Origin: UMGS1696 sp964623635
Lineage (GTDB): Bacteria > Bacillota > Clostridia > Oscillospirales > CAG-272
Direction of reading: 5' to 3'
Assembly: GCA_964623635.1 (NCBI GenBank)
Contig: CAZUUA010000006.1
Location: forward strand, 27,942-91,941
Length of the DNA: 64,000 nucleotides
The notes under the pieces are model-generated. The model saw nothing but the letters and a program-made list of their open reading frames with translations, was not told the DNA's origin and searched no databases. Positions 16,647 through 24,906 of this stretch are shown piece by piece. A program made the translations under genes and the position numbers. Numbering within the stretch: the stretch's first letter is position 1; every line of letters begins with the position of its first letter.

Positions 16647-18074
16647 GTGAAAGGCTTGGAAGGACGGCTTGCAGGCAGCTATGTAGCCGATGTGGCAAGG
16701 ATCGATGTGGCACTGCGTGTGGGAGAGAGCTTTGATCTGATCCGACGGGAGCTGCAGATCGCCGACAGACAAATGGTACTATATACTATCGATGGCTTCA
16801 TCAAGGCAGAATCCATGCAGAAGCTGCTGACGCACGTGACGTCCCTGACCGATTTTGGCGATGGTTCCCCGGAGGCTGCCGAGAATTTTGCCAAGGCGAA
16901 CGTACCGACCATTGAGGTGGAGTGTACCGGTGTGGTGGATACCATCGTGCAAGCGGTGCTCTCCGGCTGTACGGCGTGGCTGTGTGAGGGCTTTGGAGAT
17001 CAGGCACTGCTCATCGATATGCGTACCTATCCCGCCCGCAGTGCCGAGGAACCGGAAAACGACAAGGTCATGCGCGGCAGCCGGGACGGATTTGTGGAGA
17101 CGCTGCTGTTCAACACCGCCATGCTGCGTCGCCGGATCCGGGACCCCAGGCTGACTGTGCGGTATGTGAACGTTGGCAGTGTATCTCACACCGATGTGGC
17201 ACTGTGCTATATGGCAGACCGGGCCGACATGGACTATGTGGAAGCATTGGTGAAAAGGTTAGAGAGTCTGCCCACCGATTCCTTGGTGCTGGGTCACCAA
17301 AGCGTGACGGAGTCCCTGTTGCAGCGGAAATGGTACAATCCGTTTCCAAAGGTGCGCTGTACCGAACGACCCGATGCGGCAGCGGCCATGGTGCTGGAAG
17401 GCAGCGTGATCCTGCTCTGCGACAACAGTCCGGAGGCCATGATCTTTCCCACGTCCTTATTCGATTTTCTGCAGGAGACCGATGATTTTTATTTTCCACC
17501 GCTGACCGGCACCTATCTGCGGCTGCTGCGGCACGGCATTTTCTGGCTGACCATGCTGCTGACCCCACTTTGGTACCTGCTGCTGCAGCAAGGGGAAGCG
17601 CTGCCCATTTGGCTACGGTTCGTGATTCCCCAAGACCCCGGCGCACTGCCTATTCTGCTGCAGCTGTTTCTCACGGAGTTTGCGCTGGACGGCTTAAAGC
17701 TGGCGTCCCTGAACACACCGGACGTGCTTGCCAATTCGCTGTCTGTGGTAGGCGGTCTGCTGCTTGGAGATTTTGCTGTGACCGTGGGCTGGCTGTGTCC
17801 GGATGTGATCCTGTATATGGCCTTTGTCGCCATTGCCAATTTTACCCAGTCCAGCTATGAGCTTGGCTATGCCTTCAAATACCTGCGGATGCTGACCTTG
17901 GCACTGACGGCACTGTTTGGCATCTGGGGCTTTTTTGGTGGGATCGTCATTGCGATAGTGCTGGCCGCAACCAATCGTACCGCAGACGGCAGGCGCTCGT
18001 ATCTGTATCCATTATTTCCTTGGAACGGCAAGGCGATGGCAAGACTTGTGTTCCGGCTGCCGAAGAAACGGTGA
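16647..18074 (+). CDS. GerA-family spore protein, SpoVAF-like
   Basis: A 475-residue protein with a soluble N-terminal region (1-280) and four to six C-terminal membrane helices (about 290-450), the layout of GerAA/SpoVAF proteins. Family features include a RDGFVETLLFNTAMLRRRI segment near residues 133-153 and the PPLTGTYLRLLRHGIFW entry to the membrane part. These proteins sit in the spore inner membrane and act in germination or calcium-dipicolinate movement. The start is GTG 16647 with GAGAGGGA upstream. It is a single gene here, without spoVA or gerB/gerC neighbours; SpoVAF is favoured over a nutrient receptor subunit, without certainty. Confidence 0.85.
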   Translation: MKGLEGRLAGSYVADVARIDVALRVGESFDLIRRELQIADRQMVLYTIDGFIKAESMQKLLTHVTSLTDFGDGSPEAAENFAKANVPTIEVECTGVVDTIVQAVLSGCTAWLCEGFGDQALLIDMRTYPARSAEEPENDKVMRGSRDGFVETLLFNTAMLRRRIRDPRLTVRYVNVGSVSHTDVALCYMADRADMDYVEALVKRLESLPTDSLVLGHQSVTESLLQRKWYNPFPKVRCTERPDAAAAMVLEGSVILLCDNSPEAMIFPTSLFDFLQETDDFYFPPLTGTYLRLLRHGIFWLTMLLTPLWYLLLQQGEALPIWLRFVIPQDPGALPILLQLFLTEFALDGLKLASLNTPDVLANSLSVVGGLLLGDFAVTVGWLCPDVILYMAFVAIANFTQSSYELGYAFKYLRMLTLALTALFGIWGFFGGIVIAIVLAATNRTADGRRSYLYPLFPWNGKAMARLVFRLPKKR

Positions 18075-18206
18075 AATGTACAACCTGCCGAAAAAAACGG
18101 CGGAATTTACAACTCGTTCAAAAAAATGCACATTTTATTAACAAACGGCAAAGGAAAACGTGCTATACTGTACTTTACACCATAGACGAAAGGAAGTAAA
18201 AATTGT

Positions 18207-19670
18207 ATGAAACGTACCTTTGCCCTTCTGCTGGCAGCACTCCTTCTTGCCAGTGCTACAGCCTGCGGCAGTGAGACCGCCGAGACCACCAAAAGCGAGA
18301 CCGATACCACCGTTCAAGCCAGCGAAACCGAAGTATCCGGCTATGTGGCACCGGCATTGGATCTGGCCGGAGATGAGCTGCATATTCTAAATTTTGATTA
18401 TTTGTGGAATATGTACATCTACATCGACCATGAAGAGCAGACAGGGGACTCTCTGAACGATAAGATATACGACCGAAACCGCTCTGTGGAAGAACAGTTT
18501 AACTGCAAACTGTTAGAAGACGAGGTGCCGTATACCGGCTGGTCCACCGGCTTTGTGGAATTGGCAGATACCCTGATCAACGACGTGATCGCCGGTACGG
18601 AGACCTACGATGCGGCCTATATGTGTGTATCCCAGCGTACAGAACTGATCACTAAGAATTACCTGCTGGATCTGGCGGAAATCGATTCCCTGCAGCTGGA
18701 TGGCAGCTGGTGGCACAACAAGCTCAACGACACCCTGCAGATCGGCGGCAAGCAGTACATCGCCAGCGGTGCCCTGAACCTGATGCCCTACGATGCTATG
18801 ACCTCCATTTTCTTCAATAAGGATATGCACACGCAATACGGCCTGGACGACTACTATACCTTGGTGCGGGAAGGCAAGTGGACACTGGATAAGCTGATCG
18901 AGGATTGCCTGGCAGTAGCAGCGCCCAACTCCGATGGCAAATGGGACTTCAAGGAAGGTGGCGACGGTGTGTACGGGATCGCTCTCCATACTGACTTCCC
19001 GGCGCATTTTCTGTACGCCAGCGGTATCCAGTACGTGACGGAGGAAAACGGCAAATATGGGCTGCATATCGAATCCGACCGGATGTATGCTGCCGCAGAA
19101 CGGATCTCCGACCTGTTTGATAAAACGGCCGGTGTGGCTGTGGGTCAATCGGGTACAAGTGGTGCGGATTTCTATGAAACCATCTTTGGCAACGGTCGTT
19201 CGTTGTTCCTAATGGACGAGCTGAAGGGTGGTATCTCTCTCCGGGATTCTGATGTGGACTTTGGCCTGCTGCCGGCACCGAAATACACGGAAGATCAGGA
19301 AAGCTACATCACCGACCTGACCCAGCGCACCATGTTCTTCTGTATGCCGGTATCCAACACCCACGCCGAAGAGACCGGTGTTGTGATCGATGCGCTGACC
19401 TACGAGAGCCAGCAGAAGGTGGTACCGGAATTCTTTGACGGCTATATTGCACATAAGGGTCTACGGGACGAGGATTCCTATGAAATGGCACAGATCATGG
19501 AGAGCACCATGTGTATGGATGTAGGCGTGGTGTATAACTGGTGCATGGATCTGATAAACAGCATGAACCAGAACATCAGAAGCCGTTCTCCTCTTGCTTC
19601 TCTGATCCAGTCCAACAAAGAAGCCATCAACACCACCATTGAAGAATTTATCGATACCTACATGAAATGA
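18207..19670 (+). CDS. Extracellular solute-binding lipoprotein (sugar type), orphan
   Basis: A 487-residue lipoprotein: basic start, hydrophobic core, lipobox ATAC near residue 20, then a Ser/Thr/Glu-rich linker. The rest resembles family-1 sugar-binding proteins, with a central FFNKDMHTQYGLDDYYTLVREGKWTLDKL segment and a hinge-like C-terminal part. No permease or ATPase gene is nearby, so it either serves a transporter elsewhere or is a stand-alone binder. A TATACT -10 element lies at 18164-18169 without a clear -35. A strong terminator follows. Confidence 0.82.
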   Translation: MKRTFALLLAALLLASATACGSETAETTKSETDTTVQASETEVSGYVAPALDLAGDELHILNFDYLWNMYIYIDHEEQTGDSLNDKIYDRNRSVEEQFNCKLLEDEVPYTGWSTGFVELADTLINDVIAGTETYDAAYMCVSQRTELITKNYLLDLAEIDSLQLDGSWWHNKLNDTLQIGGKQYIASGALNLMPYDAMTSIFFNKDMHTQYGLDDYYTLVREGKWTLDKLIEDCLAVAAPNSDGKWDFKEGGDGVYGIALHTDFPAHFLYASGIQYVTEENGKYGLHIESDRMYAAAERISDLFDKTAGVAVGQSGTSGADFYETIFGNGRSLFLMDELKGGISLRDSDVDFGLLPAPKYTEDQESYITDLTQRTMFFCMPVSNTHAEETGVVIDALTYESQQKVVPEFFDGYIAHKGLRDEDSYEMAQIMESTMCMDVGVVYNWCMDLINSMNQNIRSRSPLASLIQSNKEAINTTIEEFIDTYMK

Positions 19671-19676
19671 CAGAAA

Positions 19677-19719
19677 AGATCGGGTACACGTGACAAATCG
19701 TACCCGATCTCTCTTTTTT
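19677..19719 (+). terminator. Terminator after the solute-binding protein
   Basis: Perfect 11-bp stem AGATCGGGTAC/GTACCCGATCT, 12-base loop, and a pyrimidine/T6 tract. Confidence 0.92.
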
Positions 19720-19762
19720 GCAGAAAATTCTCGAAAAATCCAAAAAATTCTTGCCTGTGCTC

Positions 19763-19791
19763 TTGATTTTTTCGGGGATTTGTATTAGAAT
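19763..19791 (+). promoter_or_regulatory. Promoter of pfkA
   Basis: TTGATT (19763-19768), 17-base spacer, TAGAAT (19786-19791). Confidence 0.7.
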
Positions 19792-19852
19792 AATAGGGTA
19801 CAATATCAATACCATGTTCATGGCTCGAAGTAGAGCCAGGAAAGGAATCAAT

Positions 19853-20953
19853 ATGGCACAGAAGTTTAGAAAGATCGGTGTACTGACCTCCGGCGGTGAC
19901 GCGCCCGGTATGAATGCGGCAGTACGTGCCGTGACCCGTGCAGCACTGGCACAGGGCGTAGAGGTAATGGGTATCGTAGGCGGCTACAGAGGTATGATCC
20001 ACGACGAGATGATCAACCTGACTTCCCGTGAGGTTTCCAATAAGATCATGCTGTCTGGTACGTTTTTGTACTCCGACCGCTGCCTGGAATTCAAGGAAGA
20101 AGCCGGTATGCAGAAGGCCATCGAGACCCTGAAGAAGCACGAGATCGACGGTGTGATCGCCATCGGTGGTGACGGTACCTTCCGTGGTGCTACCGACCTG
20201 TCTGCCAGAGGCGTGCCCACCATCGGCGTTCCCGGTACCATCGACAACGACATCACCGCTACCGACAACACCATCGGCTTCGACACCGCTATGCAGACCG
20301 TTGTGGAAAACGTAGACCGTCTTCGTGACACCTGCGAATCCCACGCTCGCTGCAACATCGTAGAAGTCATGGGTAGAGGCGCCGGGGACATCACCCTGAA
20401 CACCGCCATTGCTACCGGTGCGGTAGACTGCGTGATCCCGGAATGCCCCTTTGACGAAGACGCTTGCGTGGAAAAGATCATCCGTCTGCGCAGAGCCGGC
20501 AAGAGAAGCTTCCTGATCATCGTATCTGAAGCCTTCCCGGAGCTGGGCGAAGCACTGAAGAAGCGCATCGACAGCACCACCAAGGCTCTGGCAGAGGCAG
20601 AAGGCAACGACAGACTGTGGGTAGAGACCAAGTTCTGCCGTATGGCCCACATCGTTCGTGGCGGTACTCCCACCTTGGGCGACAGACTGCTGGCTACTAA
20701 GATGGGTTCCTATGCGGTTGACCTGCTGCTGGATGGCAAGAGCGACCTGATCGTTATCGAAAAGAACGGTGAGATCACCTCTGCCGACATCCGTTACACC
20801 CAGGTTCTGGACCGTATGTACAAGGGCACCCTGAAGGACGGTATGCTGGACAACTATAGTGCCGACCAGATCGCCGCTATGGAAGCCGAGATCGCCATCA
20901 AGAAGGAACAGTTCAAGAAGACCTACGCTATGTTCGAAATGCTGTCTGAATAA
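19853..20953 (+). CDS. pfkA: ATP-dependent 6-phosphofructokinase
   Basis: A 366-residue enzyme converting fructose 6-phosphate to the 1,6-bisphosphate, the committed step of glycolysis. SGGDAPGMN (13-21) and GGDGT (104-108) bind ATP; PGTIDND (126-132) holds the catalytic Asp. Gly in GGDG and in PGTIDND, where pyrophosphate enzymes have Asp and Lys, argues for ATP as donor. It is about 45 residues longer at the C-terminus than the E. coli type. The ATG at 19853 follows AGGAAAGGA. Codon use is strongly biased (CTG, CGT, GGT), as in highly expressed genes. Confidence 0.95.
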   Translation: MAQKFRKIGVLTSGGDAPGMNAAVRAVTRAALAQGVEVMGIVGGYRGMIHDEMINLTSREVSNKIMLSGTFLYSDRCLEFKEEAGMQKAIETLKKHEIDGVIAIGGDGTFRGATDLSARGVPTIGVPGTIDNDITATDNTIGFDTAMQTVVENVDRLRDTCESHARCNIVEVMGRGAGDITLNTAIATGAVDCVIPECPFDEDACVEKIIRLRRAGKRSFLIIVSEAFPELGEALKKRIDSTTKALAEAEGNDRLWVETKFCRMAHIVRGGTPTLGDRLLATKMGSYAVDLLLDGKSDLIVIEKNGEITSADIRYTQVLDRMYKGTLKDGMLDNYSADQIAAMEAEIAIKKEQFKKTYAMFEMLSE

Positions 20954-20967
20954 GATCGCATATATAC

Positions 20968-21001
20968 AAAAAGGCAGACCCACGTGGCCTGTCTTTTTTT
21001 G
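20968..21001 (+). terminator. Terminator after pfkA
   Basis: AAAAAGGCAGACC pairs with GGCCTGTCTTTTT, allowing two G-U pairs, and runs into T7. Confidence 0.85.
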
Positions 21002-21076
21002 TGCAGCTTTGTCAAATTTACGATTTTGTCAAAATTTATTTTCCTATCCCCTCTTCTACCTACATATCGTTTCTGC

Positions 21077-21082
21077 TATAAT
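21077..21082 (+). promoter_or_regulatory. Extended -10 promoter of the LOG-family gene
   Basis: Perfect TATAAT preceded by TGC (extended -10), with only a weak -35. It lies about 30 bases upstream of the start. Confidence 0.6.
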
Positions 21083-21113
21083 GAAAGTACTACAGAATAA
21101 AAGAGGTGATCTC

Positions 21114-21668
21114 ATGCATATTTGTGTTTATGGTGCAGCCAGCGAAGCCATCGATAAGCGGTATTTAGAGGGCGCTACGGAACTGGGACGGCGTATCGCC
21201 ATGGCAGGGCATACTCTGGTATATGGTGCTGGTGCGACCGGTATCATGGGTGCTTGCGCCAGTGGCTGCTACGAAGCAGGCGGCAAGATCGTCGGCATCG
21301 TTCCTTCCTTTTTTGAAGAGCCGAGCTTTCGAAAACCGGATACGAAGAAAACAGGTGTGGAAAAAACCGGCGTCTTGTTCCCCCACTGCACCGAATTGAT
21401 CTTCACCGAAACCATGCGAGAACGGAAGCAGCTACTGGAAGACCGCAGCGACGTGTACATCGTAGCCCCCGGCGGCATCGGTACCATGGACGAATTCTTC
21501 GAGATCCTGACTCTGCGCACCTTAGGACAACACCCTAAGCCGGTGATCCTGTGGAACCTGCATGGTTGCTGGGACGACCTGATCCGGCTGCTGGACAATT
21601 TTGTGGCAAACGGTTTTATGAGTCGGGAAAATCGGGACATCGTGCAGGTCGTGGAAAATCTTTGGTAA
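21114..21668 (+). CDS. LOG-family nucleotide 5'-monophosphate phosphoribohydrolase (YvdD-like)
   Basis: A 184-residue Rossmann-fold enzyme. The LOG signature PGGIGTMDEFFE is at about residues 121-132, preceded by FTETMRERKQLL carrying the conserved Met-Arg-x-Arg-Lys. Family members cleave ribose 5-phosphate from AMP, GMP or cytokinin monophosphates; they were once annotated as lysine decarboxylases. In bacteria without plants the physiological role is usually purine nucleotide salvage or stress. The start at 21114 follows AAGAGGTGA. It is monocistronic between two terminators. Confidence 0.88.
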   Translation: MHICVYGAASEAIDKRYLEGATELGRRIAMAGHTLVYGAGATGIMGACASGCYEAGGKIVGIVPSFFEEPSFRKPDTKKTGVEKTGVLFPHCTELIFTETMRERKQLLEDRSDVYIVAPGGIGTMDEFFEILTLRTLGQHPKPVILWNLHGCWDDLIRLLDNFVANGFMSRENRDIVQVVENLW

Positions 21669-21675
21669 ACGATAG

Positions 21676-21718
21676 AAAAAATGGGTACAAGTCACACGTG
21701 TGGCCTGTACCTATTTTT
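21676..21718. terminator. Bidirectional terminator between convergent genes
   Basis: Stem GGTACA/TGTACC extended by A-T pairs on both flanks, giving A-rich and T-rich tails on both strands. It serves the LOG gene (plus) and the epimerase gene (minus). Confidence 0.85.
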
Positions 21719-21722
21719 ATGT

Positions 21723-22814
21723 TTACTTCTCCAATATATCTGCGATCCGCTTGCACGCCAGTCCGTCTCCGTAGGGATTGGACGCCGTCGCCATTTTTTC
21801 ATACGCCGCAGGATCGTCCAGCAGCTCGGTGAAATGGTCGTAGATCACCTGCTCATCGGTGCCCACCAGCTTCAGCGTACCGGCGGCGATCCCTTCCGGT
21901 CGTTCCGTGGTGTCTCGCATGACCAGCACCGGCTTGCCCAGAGAGGGTGCTTCTTCCTGGATCCCACCGGAGTCGGTCAGGATCATGTACGACCGTGCCA
22001 AGAAGTTGTGGAAGTCCAGCACCTCCAGCGGTTCGATGATCCGTACCCGGTCGCAGTCCCCCAGCTCCATGGCTGCCGCTTCTCTGACCACCGGATTCAT
22101 GTGGATGGGATAGATGGCCTTCACGTCCGGATGCTCGTCCATGACCCGGCGAATGGCACGGAACATATGGTGCATAGGCTCGCCCAAATTTTCTCTTCGG
22201 TGCGCCGTGATCAAGATCAGTCGGGAATCCGCTGCCCAGTCCAGCTCCGGATGGCTGTAGTCCTGCCGAACTGTGGTGTGCAGGGCATCGATGGCGGTGT
22301 TCCCGGTCACATAGATGGTATCGGGATCTTTGCCTTCCTTGACCAAATGCTCTCGTGCCAGCGCCGTAGGTGCAAAGTTGTACTGGGAAATGATGGACAC
22401 AGCCTGCCGGTTGAATTCTTCCGGATAGGGGCTGTACAGGTTGTAGGTGCGCAGTCCGGCCTCCACGTGTCCCACCGGGATCTGCAGATAGAAGCAGGCC
22501 AGTGCCGTTACAAATGTAGTGGACGTGTCTCCATGCACCAGCACCACATCGGGCTTTTCGGTTTCCAATACCTCTTTGATCCGGTTTAGGATGTTGGTGG
22601 TGATGTCGAACAGTGTCTGCTTATCCTTCATGATGGACAGGTCATAGTCCGGTACGACCCCGAATGCCTCCAATACCTGATCCAGCATTTGCCGGTGCTG
22701 CCCGGTGACGCATACCACCGTTTGCAGACCCGCTCTCTTTTTGCATTCGTTGACCAGCGGACACATCTTGATGGCTTCCGGCCGTGTGCCGAATACCAGC
22801 ATAACTTTTTTCAT
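21723..22814 (-). CDS. wecB: UDP-N-acetylglucosamine 2-epimerase (non-hydrolysing)
   Basis: A 363-residue GT-B-fold epimerase making UDP-ManNAc from UDP-GlcNAc, for teichoic acid linkage units or capsule. It has the N-terminal FGTRPEAIKM (8-17), VHGDTSTTF, GHVEAGLRT, AHRRENLG and SDSGGIQEEAPSLGKPVLVMRDTTERPE segments typical of WecB/MnaA, including the catalytic Asp, Glu and His residues. The start codon follows a GGGAGA site. A very good promoter lies at 22854-22882. No other envelope sugar genes are adjacent. Confidence 0.94.
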   Translation of the reverse strand: MKKVMLVFGTRPEAIKMCPLVNECKKRAGLQTVVCVTGQHRQMLDQVLEAFGVVPDYDLSIMKDKQTLFDITTNILNRIKEVLETEKPDVVLVHGDTSTTFVTALACFYLQIPVGHVEAGLRTYNLYSPYPEEFNRQAVSIISQYNFAPTALAREHLVKEGKDPDTIYVTGNTAIDALHTTVRQDYSHPELDWAADSRLILITAHRRENLGEPMHHMFRAIRRVMDEHPDVKAIYPIHMNPVVREAAAMELGDCDRVRIIEPLEVLDFHNFLARSYMILTDSGGIQEEAPSLGKPVLVMRDTTERPEGIAAGTLKLVGTDEQVIYDHFTELLDDPAAYEKMATASNPYGDGLACKRIADILEK

Positions 22815-22853
22815 ATTGATTTCTCCCTATGATAGAATGGATGCATTGACTTT

Positions 22854-22882
22854 AGTATACCATTTTCTTTCCCATGGGTCAA
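22854..22882 (-). promoter_or_regulatory. Promoter of wecB
   Basis: Minus strand TTGACC, 17-base spacer, TATACT, about 40 bases upstream of the start codon. Confidence 0.8.
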
Positions 22883-22953
22883 CCGGTTAGTTGTGAATTT
22901 TTGCTACTTTTCCTGCAAGAAACTTTTTTATCACATTTTTCCTAATGCACCAT

Positions 22954-23198
22954 GTAACAAAATCGCTGGAGAACGGTTATACAGGACAAAGAGGATAAAA
23001 CCTTCACCCAAGCCGAAAGGAGCGTGAAGAGAAGGAATGGATACGGCCCCGGACAACACGCCCGTGCAGACCTTGGAGACTGTGCCAGGATACCATGTGG
23101 AAGATGACCTACCGCATCCTTAGTAGCCGGACATGATCCGGAAATAAGTATATCTAAAAACGATCAGGCTGTCCCCATGGATGGTCTGGTCGTTTTTT
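22954..23198 (+). ncRNA. Candidate small transcript A (about 215 nt), unclassified
   Basis: GTAACA, 17-base spacer, TTATAC (22954-22982) is a moderate promoter; a terminator with stem AACGATCAG/CTGGTCGTT and T6 ends at 23198. In between, CTTCAC/GTGAAG and CCGGA/TCCGG form hairpins. A 28-codon frame starts at 23037 (MDTAPDNTPVQTLE...) but its GAAGGA site abuts the ATG, so translation is doubtful. I do not recognise 6S, tmRNA, SRP or RNase P motifs. Confidence 0.35.
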
Positions 23199-23277
23199 CA
23201 CTGCTGCGGTACGTGGATCGTTCTGTCGGTATGTATACAGATTTTTTCCATTTTTCGGAAAAAATACTTCTGTACAC

Positions 23278-23306
23278 TTGACAGCCCCTGTGGCACGTGG
23301 TATAAT
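23278..23306 (+). promoter_or_regulatory. Fully consensus sigma-A promoter
   Basis: Perfect TTGACA (23278-23283), 17-base spacer, perfect TATAAT (23301-23306). No gene start follows within 300 bases except a weak 49-codon frame, which suggests an RNA product or a long leader. Confidence 0.88.
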
Positions 23307-23312
23307 TACTGT

Positions 23313-23535
23313 GATGTATTGTATGTTGCCGTACGATACATAGACAGCTATTTTCATCTGAAAAAGTTTACGGAAAGGGGCTTGACAAAAATGAAGTTTG
23401 CCCCCATGATACGACAGACAGTCAGAACCACAGACAGTCAGACAGACGGGATACGTCTGTCCCTTTCTGCTGGCTACATACAGATGCAAAGATGTGTTTC
23501 TTTTGTGAGACCCACGAGAGAAATGCATCTTTTTG
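23313..23535 (+). ncRNA. Candidate small RNA or structured leader B (about 220 nt)
   Basis: It runs from the consensus promoter to a terminator-like hairpin (AGATGCA/TGCATCT with inner TTTCTTT/AGAGAAA and T5 at 23482-23534). Internal hairpins are GTATTGTA/TACGATAC, GGGGC/GCCCC and a perfect GACAGACG/CGTCTGTC. A 13-base direct repeat ACAGACAGTCAGA occurs at 23414 and 23430. An internal 49-codon frame (23391-23540) has a poorly spaced site and runs through the terminator, so coding is unlikely. It could also be a transcription-attenuating leader of the lipoprotein gene at 23644. Confidence 0.5.
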
Positions 23536-23643
23536 TGTAATTGCTGCACAATAACGACCTGGGGCGCCGCCGTACAATTTCGCCCCGGATCCGTGTGGAC
23601 GTACCCTTATCCATTGTGAACAAGCAGAAACGAGGTGTTTTGT

Positions 23644-24783
23644 ATGCGTAAGATCGCTTGGCTTTTGGTACTGCTGATGTTGCCTCTTGCCGGCTGTGTT
23701 TCGACAAATGAGCCCGAATCCGATACGACAGCGGAACTGGAGACACTATCCGAGGAACCCGGAGCCACTACGGAAACGGAGCTATCGGAGACAGAAGTTT
23801 CCGACCCAGTACCTTCTGAGGAGCCCACTCCCACCGATGAGCAGGGAGCTGCCGAGGAGCAAGGTACCACAGAATTTGCCTACAGTGCGGAGGCACAGGC
23901 TGCCATCGAAGGCTTGTACGTTAACCTGTGGAACGAAGAATTTGCCGCCAGCTATTTGGGGTATCGGGAAGAGGGTGACACCAGCACGCTGTCCGAGTGG
24001 CTGCAGGACAACTGTCCCATGCTGACCAGCTTTTGGCCGTTCCTGGCGGAGATTCCGGAAGAGGACATTGTTGGCGACCACGGCTATCTGTACTGTATCG
24101 TGCCCATGGATGCAAGCGTCCAGTTCACGGTAAAGGGCCTGGAGTGGGAGAATGGTGGCGATAATATGCCGCCCAGTTCCTCCGAGGTGCTGTATGTTCC
24201 CCAGCTCGATCGTCCCTTCCTGCTGTATTCCACCTGCGAGTCCTGGGTGGATAATGCCGATGTGGTCCTCGAGTTCGTGGAAGCGGATGGCTTTGAGGGC
24301 GTATGGACTCCCGTGCTGGAACCGGACGGATCTATTACGAACCCACTGGCACAGGACGGCGGTTATACGATCGTGGACTTTGCCAGTCTCTATGATATCG
24401 GCGATTATGTGCCGCACCTGCAAAGTGGCACGGATGCGGATTCCGGATGGCTGCCACCCACAGAGACCGGTCTTGCCAATACCACCTGGTATAGCGACAA
24501 CGGCTGGCTGCTGTCCTTTGGCGAGGACGGAAATGCGGAAGACGGCATGGTGCTGTATTATACCGAAGGAGAAGAAGGCACGCTGACGCCGTACTACGAA
24601 GGTACCTGGTGGATGGAGGACGACGGATTGTGTCTGGGTGTTTACGATGGCAACTGCCCGTTCCCACTGTTGATCTCTCCTTCCGGGGAACAGCTCGTCA
24701 TCATGCGAGCGGACGATGGCTCCGTGCTACCCTTCTTCGTGGAAGGACAGACCATCTGCAGCCTGTCCATCGTGTATGGCTGA
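23644..24783 (+). CDS. Lipoprotein of unknown function
   Basis: A 379-residue predicted lipoprotein: MRKIAWLLVLLMLPLAGC gives a clean signal and lipobox with Cys18. Residues 20-75 form a Glu/Thr/Pro-rich low-complexity linker, typical of Clostridia surface lipoproteins. The remainder is acidic and rich in Trp, Tyr and Gly, with two halves; the second (about 275-360) has repeated TWYSDNGWLLSF and GTWWMEDDGLCL strands suggesting a small beta-barrel. I do not recognise a named family. GAGGTG precedes the ATG by seven bases. Confidence 0.8.
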   Translation: MRKIAWLLVLLMLPLAGCVSTNEPESDTTAELETLSEEPGATTETELSETEVSDPVPSEEPTPTDEQGAAEEQGTTEFAYSAEAQAAIEGLYVNLWNEEFAASYLGYREEGDTSTLSEWLQDNCPMLTSFWPFLAEIPEEDIVGDHGYLYCIVPMDASVQFTVKGLEWENGGDNMPPSSSEVLYVPQLDRPFLLYSTCESWVDNADVVLEFVEADGFEGVWTPVLEPDGSITNPLAQDGGYTIVDFASLYDIGDYVPHLQSGTDADSGWLPPTETGLANTTWYSDNGWLLSFGEDGNAEDGMVLYYTEGEEGTLTPYYEGTWWMEDDGLCLGVYDGNCPFPLLISPSGEQLVIMRADDGSVLPFFVEGQTICSLSIVYG

Positions 24784-24855
24784 TAACAAAGGGAACGCTG
24801 ATCCGAGAGTACCCAAAATGACCTGCCTGCAAACAGATTTAAAAGCAAAGCAAAC

Positions 24856-24890
24856 GACCGGGTCGTCCCAAAAGGATACCCGGTCATTTC
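24856..24890. terminator. Bidirectional terminator
   Basis: Perfect 8-bp GACCGGGT/ACCCGGTC stem with a 14-base loop and T-rich flanks, between the lipoprotein gene (plus) and the GH2 gene (minus). Confidence 0.8.
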
Positions 24891-24906
24891 TTGTATATAC
24901 CTTTAT

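Larger units (their letters stand above)
22815..23643. other. 829-base stretch without a recognised protein gene
   Basis: It holds the epimerase promoter (minus), then two consecutive promoter-to-terminator units on the plus strand (22954-23198 and 23278-23535), then a GGGGCG/CGCCCC hairpin near 23563-23585 before the lipoprotein gene. Open frames here are short and poorly supported. Confidence 0.7.

Noticed and set aside
23037..23123. 28-codon frame (MDTAPDNTPVQTLE...) in small transcript A
   Set aside because: The GAAGGA directly abuts the ATG and no family is recognisable; kept only as a note within the transcript entry.
23391..23540. 49-codon frame inside small transcript B
   Set aside because: Ribosome site poorly spaced, frame runs through the terminator hairpin, and the sequence is dominated by RNA stems and a direct repeat.
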